A stretch of DNA of 64,000 bases, from contig DATGLV010000043.1 in NCBI GenBank assembly GCA_035293945.1, positions 110,750-174,749 of the forward strand, in the 5' to 3' direction. The DNA is from VAZQ01 sp035293945 (GTDB lineage: Bacteria; Pseudomonadota; Alphaproteobacteria; Rhizobiales; Xanthobacteraceae). The notes under the pieces were generated by a model. The model was not told the DNA's origin. It saw nothing but the letters and a program-made list of their open reading frames with translations, and searched no databases. The number at the start of each line of letters is the position of its first letter. The stretch's first letter is position 1. Position numbers and translations under genes: made by a program. Shown here in pieces: positions 58,935 through 64,000 of this stretch.

Positions 58935-61100
58935 CTACGCGCCCTTTGTCAGATCCTGGCCGCGGATCGGCAGCGAGCGCAGGCGCTTGCCGGTGGCGGC
59001 GAAGATCGCGTTGGTCACCGCCGGCTGGATCATGGTGGCGCCGGGCTCGCCGATGCCGCCCCAGCGCTTGCCGGGTGTCGGCGAGATGTAGACTTCGGTC
59101 TTCGGCGCGTCCTTCATGCGCACCACCGGATAGGTGTCGAAGTTGCCCTGCTCGATGCGACCGTCCTTGACGGTGACCTCGCCGAACAGCGCCGCCGAAA
59201 GACCATAGATCATGCCGCCTTCGAGCTGGTTCTCCACGCCGCGCGGATTGACCACGGTGCCGCAGTCGCAGGCGATGACCACGCGCTCGACCTTGACGTC
59301 GCCCGAGGTCACGGAGACCTCGGCGATCATGCCGACGACCGAGTCGTAGCTCTCGTGCACGGCGACGCCGCGCCCCTTGCCGGCCGGCATCGGCTCGCCC
59401 CAATTGCCCTTCTCGGCGAGCAGATCCATGACCTGCTGGAAGTCGCCGCGATCTGCCAACAGCTCGCGGCGGAACGCAAGCGGATCCTTGCCGACCGCAT
59501 ACGCCATCTCATCGACAAAGCTCTCCATGAAGAACACGTTCTGCGAATGGCCGGGCGCGCGCCACGGCCCGAGCGGCACATGCGTGTTCCTCAGGATCGA
59601 GATGATGCGGTAGTTCGGCAGCTTGTAGGCGGTGTTGATCAACCCCTGCATGGTCTGCGGATCGAGGCCGTCCTTGACGGCGCCGGGATTGGAGCTCCCG
59701 GCCGAGTTGCGCATGTCGAGCGCGATCGCGGTCCCGTCGGCCGCAAAGCCCGCCTTGAAGCGGATCGCGGCCTGGGTGCGGTAGCGGCCCTGGCGCATCT
59801 CCTCCTCGCGCGTCCAGACGAGCTTCACCGGCTTGCCGACCACTTTTGAGATTGCGACCGCTTGCGCGACCTCGTCCGGACCGAGGCGCCGGCCGAAGCC
59901 GCCGCCCGAGAAGGTGTTGTGCACGTAGACGTTCTCGGGCTTCACCCCGGAGGCTTGCGCCGCGAAGGCGAGCGCCTGGTCGGCATTCTGCGTGCCGACC
60001 CAAACATCGACGCGGTCGGCTTGCACATGCGCTATGGCATTGAGCGGCTCCATCGGCGCATGGGTGATGATCGGCACATCGTAAGTCGCCTCGATCACCT
60101 TGGCGGCGCCCGCCATGGCGGCATCGACATTGCCGTCGTGGCGTGCCACCGCGCCTTTCTGATCGAGTGCCGCCACATAGTCCTTGCGGAACTGCACGCT
60201 GTTGGTCGACCCGGCGGCGCCGACCTCCCATTCGATCGGCAGCGACCGGAGCGCCGCGAGCGCACGGAAGTAGCGGTCCGCCACCACCGCGACCGCGTTG
60301 TTGAGCTTGACCACCTGCAGGACGCCGCGGCGTCCGGTGATCGCGCTCTCATCGACCGATTTCACAGTGCCGCCGAACACCGGGCATTTGATGATCGCCG
60401 CCGACACCATGCCGGGCACGTCGAGGTCGATGCCGTATTTCGCCGAGCCGTTGATCTTGAGCGGCACGTCGAGGCGCGCAAGCCTGCGGCCGATGAATCT
60501 GTATTGGTCCGGCTTCTTGAGCGGCGGCTCCTTGTCGAGCTTGATCGCGGCTGCGTCGGTGGCGAGCTCGCCGAACCGAAAGGTGCGCCCGCTGGGGCCG
60601 TGCGTGACCTTGCTCATCGCCGCGCTGCATTCGGACGCCGGCACATTCCAGCGGTTGGCGGCCGCCTGGATCAGGCGCGCGCGCGCGCTGGCGCCGGCCT
60701 GCTGGACCATCTCGCCGGTCTCGCGCACCGCCCTGCTGCCGCCGGTGGACAGGCTGCCATAGACCTTGTTCTCGCGCAGATTGCGGTTGGCGGAAGCGTA
60801 TTCGGGCTTCACCAGGTTCCAATCGCATTCGAGCTCCTCGGCCAGGATCTGCGGCAGCGCCGTGAAGCTTCCCTGTCCCATCTCGGCGCGGCCGTAGCGG
60901 ATGATCACCGTATCGTCGGGCTGGACCACGACCCAGGCGTTGATCTCGCCCGGATAGCGCGTGGTGTCGTCGTTCCAGGGGCGCGCGCTCAAGGTCGCGG
61001 CGCTGCCTTCGCCGGCGATCCCGATGCCGAGCGCAAAGCCGCCGGCAGCGGTCAGCGAGGTGGTGATGAACTGGCGGCGGGAGAGAGTTGTCCTGGTCAT
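58935..61100 (-). CDS. IorB-like molybdopterin-binding oxidoreductase subunit, copy 2
   Basis: 721 residues, Tat signal SRRQFITTSLTAAGGFALGI. Standard family motifs: cofactor loop TFSGGGFGRRLGPDEVAQAV and catalytic WGGIGEPGATMIQPAVTNAI with the expected Glu. It is exported and pairs with the [2Fe-2S] subunit 16 bases upstream. Likely substrates are aldehydes or N-heterocycles. It lacks the divergent residues of copy 1 at 40711. Confidence 0.9.
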   Translation of the reverse strand: MTRTTLSRRQFITTSLTAAGGFALGIGIAGEGSAATLSARPWNDDTTRYPGEINAWVVVQPDDTVIIRYGRAEMGQGSFTALPQILAEELECDWNLVKPEYASANRNLRENKVYGSLSTGGSRAVRETGEMVQQAGASARARLIQAAANRWNVPASECSAAMSKVTHGPSGRTFRFGELATDAAAIKLDKEPPLKKPDQYRFIGRRLARLDVPLKINGSAKYGIDLDVPGMVSAAIIKCPVFGGTVKSVDESAITGRRGVLQVVKLNNAVAVVADRYFRALAALRSLPIEWEVGAAGSTNSVQFRKDYVAALDQKGAVARHDGNVDAAMAGAAKVIEATYDVPIITHAPMEPLNAIAHVQADRVDVWVGTQNADQALAFAAQASGVKPENVYVHNTFSGGGFGRRLGPDEVAQAVAISKVVGKPVKLVWTREEEMRQGRYRTQAAIRFKAGFAADGTAIALDMRNSAGSSNPGAVKDGLDPQTMQGLINTAYKLPNYRIISILRNTHVPLGPWRAPGHSQNVFFMESFVDEMAYAVGKDPLAFRRELLADRGDFQQVMDLLAEKGNWGEPMPAGKGRGVAVHESYDSVVGMIAEVSVTSGDVKVERVVIACDCGTVVNPRGVENQLEGGMIYGLSAALFGEVTVKDGRIEQGNFDTYPVVRMKDAPKTEVYISPTPGKRWGGIGEPGATMIQPAVTNAIFAATGKRLRSLPIRGQDLTKGA

Positions 61101-61116
61101 TGTGCTGCCCTCCCGA

Positions 61117-61572
61117 TCACGTGCGCATCAGCGCGGCTGCGCGATGCACCGCGCGGCGGAGCCGCTCGTAGGTGCCGCAGCGGCAGATATTGGTGAGATT
61201 GGCGTCGATATCGGCGTCGGTCGGGTTCGGGTTGGTCTTGAGATAGGCGACCGTCGCCATGATCTGGCCGGACTGGCAGTAGCCGCACTGCGGCACCTGC
61301 TCGGTCAGCCAGGCCTGCTGCACCGGATGCTTGCTGTCCGCCGACAGGCCTTCGATGGTGGTGATCTCGGCGCCGTCGACGCTGCTGACCGGCACCGAGC
61401 AGGAGCGCATGGCTTGCCCGTTGACATGAACCGTGCAGGCGCCGCACTGGGCGATGCCGCAGCCGAATTTCGTTCCCGTCAGCCCGACTTCCTCGCGCAA
61501 GACCCAAAGCAGCGGGGTATCGCCTTCGACATCGAGCTGGTGCGCGACGCCGTTGACCTTGATGTTGACCAT
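61117..61572 (-). CDS. IorA-like [2Fe-2S] subunit, copy 2
   Basis: 151 residues with the two-cluster pattern GTKFGCGIAQCGACTVHVNG, QCGYCQSGQIM and ICRCGTYERL. It has no signal peptide and probably travels with the Tat-exported IorB. The start MVNIKVNG follows GGAGGAACC. Same length as copy 1. Confidence 0.92.
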   Translation of the reverse strand: MVNIKVNGVAHQLDVEGDTPLLWVLREEVGLTGTKFGCGIAQCGACTVHVNGQAMRSCSVPVSSVDGAEITTIEGLSADSKHPVQQAWLTEQVPQCGYCQSGQIMATVAYLKTNPNPTDADIDANLTNICRCGTYERLRRAVHRAAALMRT

Positions 61573-61701
61573 GATGCGGTTCCTCCGGGCGGTGTTCCGG
61601 CGCCGACGCGCACGCCGCCTGTTCAAGCGCTGTGAATCTAGCATGCGGGCGAGGGGCAGCCTAGGCGGGATCGAGGGCGGGAACCTCGTCCTGCGCAAGC
61701 C

Positions 61702-61785
61702 TCATCCGCATCCGATGCGGCCGGTGACAAAGCCGTTCGAGGGCAAAGCCGCGAGTGCGGCACTGAACCCGGTCTGCGAAGCCAT
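61702..61785 (-). CDS. Candidate leader peptide upstream of iorAB copy 2
   Basis: 27 residues (MASQTGFSAALAALPSNGF then VTGRIGCG). The start has a strong GGAGGAG site, which a random frame would rarely have, and it lies about 130 bases upstream of iorA on the same strand. It may be a small protein, a leader peptide, or the start of a truncated gene. Confidence 0.35.
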   Translation of the reverse strand: MASQTGFSAALAALPSNGFVTGRIGCG

Positions 61786-61824
61786 CGTGCATCTCCTCCA
61801 AGTTCGCCACGATAGCGTGGACCT

Positions 61825-61982
61825 GTAGGGTGGGCAAAATTGCCTTGCACTGAATTCGATTGTTGCGAGGCGCCGCGCAATTTTGCCCACGCGTTCCTGC
61901 GAGGCGTCGTAAGACGCGTGGGCAACGCGCCGGTGAGCTTGTGCTTTTGGATAGACCGAGGCAGGCGCGTTGCCCACCCTAC
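61825..61982. repeat. Palindromic mini-element, unit 1
   Basis: Terminal inverted repeats GTAGGGTGGGCAA (61825-61837) and its complement (61970-61982) enclose two inner hairpin halves. No coding capacity. Looks like a non-autonomous (REPIN/MITE-like) element. Confidence 0.6.
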
Positions 61983-62033
61983 GGCGCTGCGGCTAGCACC
62001 ATGGGAGGTGCCGGCGAACAATAACGTGGACCT

Positions 62034-62180
62034 GTAGGGTGGGCAAAATTGCTCTGCACCGAGATTGATTGACGCGAGGCGCGGCGCAATTTTGCCCACG
62101 CAGGGTTCGCGACGCGTGGGCAACGCGCCGGTGCGCTTGTGTAGTTGGACAGTCCGGTGGAGGCCCGTTGCCCACCCTAC
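62034..62180. repeat. Palindromic mini-element, unit 2
   Basis: Same terminal inverted repeats at 62034-62046 and 62168-62180, 147 bases long. Closely similar to unit 1, 51 bases apart in the same orientation. Confidence 0.6.
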
Positions 62181-62420
62181 GGCGGCGTCGGTTCGGTCGC
62201 GCGTGATGGTGCGCTTTTCCTTATTTGCGCTGGCGACGCTGGTTCTGCTCGTGCTCGCGCTGACGCGGCGCTTCTGGTCCTCTGAGCCGGCGACCCCTTT
62301 TTTCCTCCCACACCTTGCCGATTCGGTACAAAGCCTCGTAACTCCCACTCAGGTGGGCACTCCTCAAGATTCGCGAGCCCGGGGCGGCTTCCGGCATCCG
62401 AGACAAGGCGGACAGTATTC

Positions 62421-63842
62421 ATGCAAGGGTCCCGCGTGAGCGAGATGCAATCACAAGCCAGGATGATCGCGCTGCTGGTCGCAGGCGCCATGTTCATGGA
62501 GCAGCTGGACGGCACTGTGATTGCGACCGCGCTGCCGCAGATGGCGAGCTCCTTCGGCGTCGCGGCAGTCGACCTCAATGTCGGCATGTCGGCATATCTT
62601 CTGACGCTTGCGGTGTTCATCCCGGCGAGCGGATGGGTCGCCGACAAGGTCGGCGCCCGCACCGTCTTCACCTCGGCCATCGTGGTGTTCACGGCCGCCT
62701 CTGTCCTGTGCGGGTCGAGCCAGGAGCTTTGGGAGTTCATTGCCGCGCGGGTGCTGCAGGGCGTGGGCGGAGCCATGATGGTTCCGACCGGGCGGCTCAT
62801 CGTGCTGCGCAATGCCGAGAAGCACCACCTGATGCGGGCGATCGCCTATCTGACCTGGCCGGCCTTGTCGGCCCCGATACTCGGACCCCCGCTCGGAGGC
62901 CTGATCACCACTTACACATCCTGGCGTTGGATCTTCTTTCTCAACATCCCGCTTGGGCTCACCGCCGTCGCACTCGCGCTTGCGCTCATCCCCAACGTGC
63001 GCGGCAGCGGGCGCGGACCGTTCGACTGGCTCGGCTTCTCCATGACCGGGCTCGCCGGCGCCGGCCTGATCTACAGCGTCGAATCGATGGGGCGGGGTCA
63101 CATGAGCGGGACCGCAAGCGGCCTCCTGCTCGCCTCCAGCCTCGGCACGGGGATCTTGAGCATCCGTCACATGCTGCGGACGAAGCATCCGCTGATCGAC
63201 CTCTCTCCGTTTCAGGTGCCGACCTTCATGATTGCCGTGCGCGGCGGCATCTTGTTCCGGGCGGCGATCGCGGCCCTGCCGTTTCTGCTTCCCCTGTTGT
63301 TTCAGCTCGTGTTCCGGCTTGATCCGTTCGCCTCCGGGCTCCTGCTGCTCGCCCTGTTCGCCGGCAATCTCGGGATGAAGCCCGCGACCAGCACCGTGCT
63401 CAATCGGTTCGGCTTCAAGCCCACGCTGCTGGGCAACGGCTGCATTGCCATCGCCACTATATTGGGGTGCAGCCTGCTCACGCCGGACACCCCCAAGGCC
63501 GTCATCGTGCCGCTCTTGTTCGTCAGCGGGCTCGCGCGCTCGATGGAGTTTACGACGCTCAACACGCTGGCGTTCGCGGACGTGCCGAAACCCCGGATGA
63601 GCGGGGCCAATACGTTGTTCAGCATGGTGAACCAGCTGGGAAGCGGGCTCGGAATTGCAGTGGGGGCGGTTTCGCTCCGCCTGGGCGCCCTCACGCACCC
63701 GACCGTCGACGCCGCCACCGGGCGCGATTTCCAGATCGCGTTCTGGGTGGTCGCCTTGCTGGCCATGGCGGCCTATCTGGATTTTTACCGCCTCGCCCCC
63801 GGCGCAGCCGACGGGCTTCGCAAGGACGCCGCTTCGTCTTGA
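62421..63842 (+). CDS. MFS exporter, DHA2 (EmrB/QacA) family
   Basis: 473 residues with about 14 membrane segments. Segment 1 has the family motif LDGTVIATALPQMASSF; the loop after segment 2 is GWVADKVGARTVFTSA; motif C-like GPPLGGLITTYTSWRWIFF lies near residue 155. It exports drugs or metabolites with proton exchange. The ribosome site is mediocre and an ATG 8 codons in is an alternative start. Confidence 0.85.
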   Translation: MQGSRVSEMQSQARMIALLVAGAMFMEQLDGTVIATALPQMASSFGVAAVDLNVGMSAYLLTLAVFIPASGWVADKVGARTVFTSAIVVFTAASVLCGSSQELWEFIAARVLQGVGGAMMVPTGRLIVLRNAEKHHLMRAIAYLTWPALSAPILGPPLGGLITTYTSWRWIFFLNIPLGLTAVALALALIPNVRGSGRGPFDWLGFSMTGLAGAGLIYSVESMGRGHMSGTASGLLLASSLGTGILSIRHMLRTKHPLIDLSPFQVPTFMIAVRGGILFRAAIAALPFLLPLLFQLVFRLDPFASGLLLLALFAGNLGMKPATSTVLNRFGFKPTLLGNGCIAIATILGCSLLTPDTPKAVIVPLLFVSGLARSMEFTTLNTLAFADVPKPRMSGANTLFSMVNQLGSGLGIAVGAVSLRLGALTHPTVDAATGRDFQIAFWVVALLAMAAYLDFYRLAPGAADGLRKDAASS

Positions 63843-63895
63843 TAGGCGTGCGACCAGCTGAGGACTAGGTCATCGTTTCCGAAGTTCGAATCATA

Positions 63896-64000
63896 TCAGG
63901 CGACATCCGCGAGCTTATAGGACCAAGTGTGGATGACGGGGTGGCGGTTGGCGAGCTTTATACCAGCCATGATGCGTTCCTTGAGTTCTTGTTTTGAGGT
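63896..64000 (-). mobile_element. Fragment resembling the C-terminus of an IS630-type transposase, cut by window edge
   Basis: 34 visible residues ending the protein: SKQELKERIMAGIKLANRHP, then VIHTWSYKLADVA and stop. The block of a helix followed by HPVIHTWSYKL resembles the tail of IS630-family DDE transposases. Only the tail is visible, so completeness cannot be judged. Confidence 0.5.

Larger units (their letters stand above)
61573..62420. other. Intergenic stretch with tandem mini-elements
   Basis: The only coding candidate is the 27-residue frame at 61702-61785. Most of the rest is the two palindromic units at 61825-62180. The promoter for the MFS exporter gene should be in 62190-62420. 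Confidence 0.4.

Overview
The window is GC-rich chromosomal DNA of an alphaproteobacterium, most likely order Hyphomicrobiales in the Bradyrhizobium/Xanthobacteraceae range. The clues are the Liv-type branched-chain transporter, two copies of an IorAB-type molybdenum hydroxylase, Omp25/RopB-like barrels, the PGTDTC motif of rhizobial porins, DUF6152, and interspersed palindromic repeats of the kind seen in those genomes. This placement comes from gene content and style only. No rRNA or tRNA was found.

Left part (1-13 kb): a minus-strand livK-H-M-G-F uptake operon, with livF cut by the window edge. Next come a calpain-like (C2) cysteine peptidase with three cadherin-like repeats, a secreted di-haem cytochrome c fused to a Vgb-like propeller, a small membrane-anchored Cys-rich protein, an ArsC-like protein that has lost its catalytic cysteine, and a secreted acid phosphatase/phosphoesterase.

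13-29 kb is a Wzx/Wzy-type exopolysaccharide locus. It holds a GH10 glycanase, glycosyltransferases, flippase, DUF6492 protein, polysaccharide deacetylase, CelD-type acyltransferase, GumC/Wzz co-polymerase, GT2, WecG/TagA transferase, a GNAT-like acyltransferase, Wzy polymerase and the polyprenyl-phosphate sugar transferase that primes synthesis. A secreted isochorismatase-fold protein, apparently without its catalytic Cys, lies inside it behind a leader with competing stem-loops.

29-40.5 kb holds two tandem secreted proteins of an uncharacterised family, two tandem tiny Cys-rich secreted proteins, a single-domain response regulator, an orphan NMT1-like binding protein, a partner-switching set (two RsbW-like kinases, one STAS antagonist, one tail-anchored protein) and an RND efflux pump (adaptor plus permease).

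40.7-52.2 kb is the most interesting stretch, and everything in it is on the minus strand. A MarR regulator, a p-hydroxycinnamoyl-CoA hydratase/lyase (the enzyme that makes vanillin or 4-hydroxybenzaldehyde), an ADP-forming acyl-CoA synthetase and an aromatic-acid MFS transporter look like a hydroxycinnamate catabolic operon. Beyond it on the same strand is a module of mostly exported proteins: an Asp/Glu racemase-like protein, two members of the uncharacterised family, DUF6152, and an IorA/IorB oxidoreductase. A 48-bp near-identical repeat encoding the same 10-residue peptide flanks the catabolic block.

52.5-64 kb: two tandem pairs of porin-plug-like protein plus Omp25-like barrel, a second cytochrome c/Vgb-propeller protein, a small secreted protein, an Ohr/OsmC peroxidase, a second iorAB pair, two tandem palindromic mini-elements with 13-bp terminal inverted repeats, a DHA2 MFS exporter, and at the right edge a fragment that resembles the C-terminus of an IS630-type transposase.
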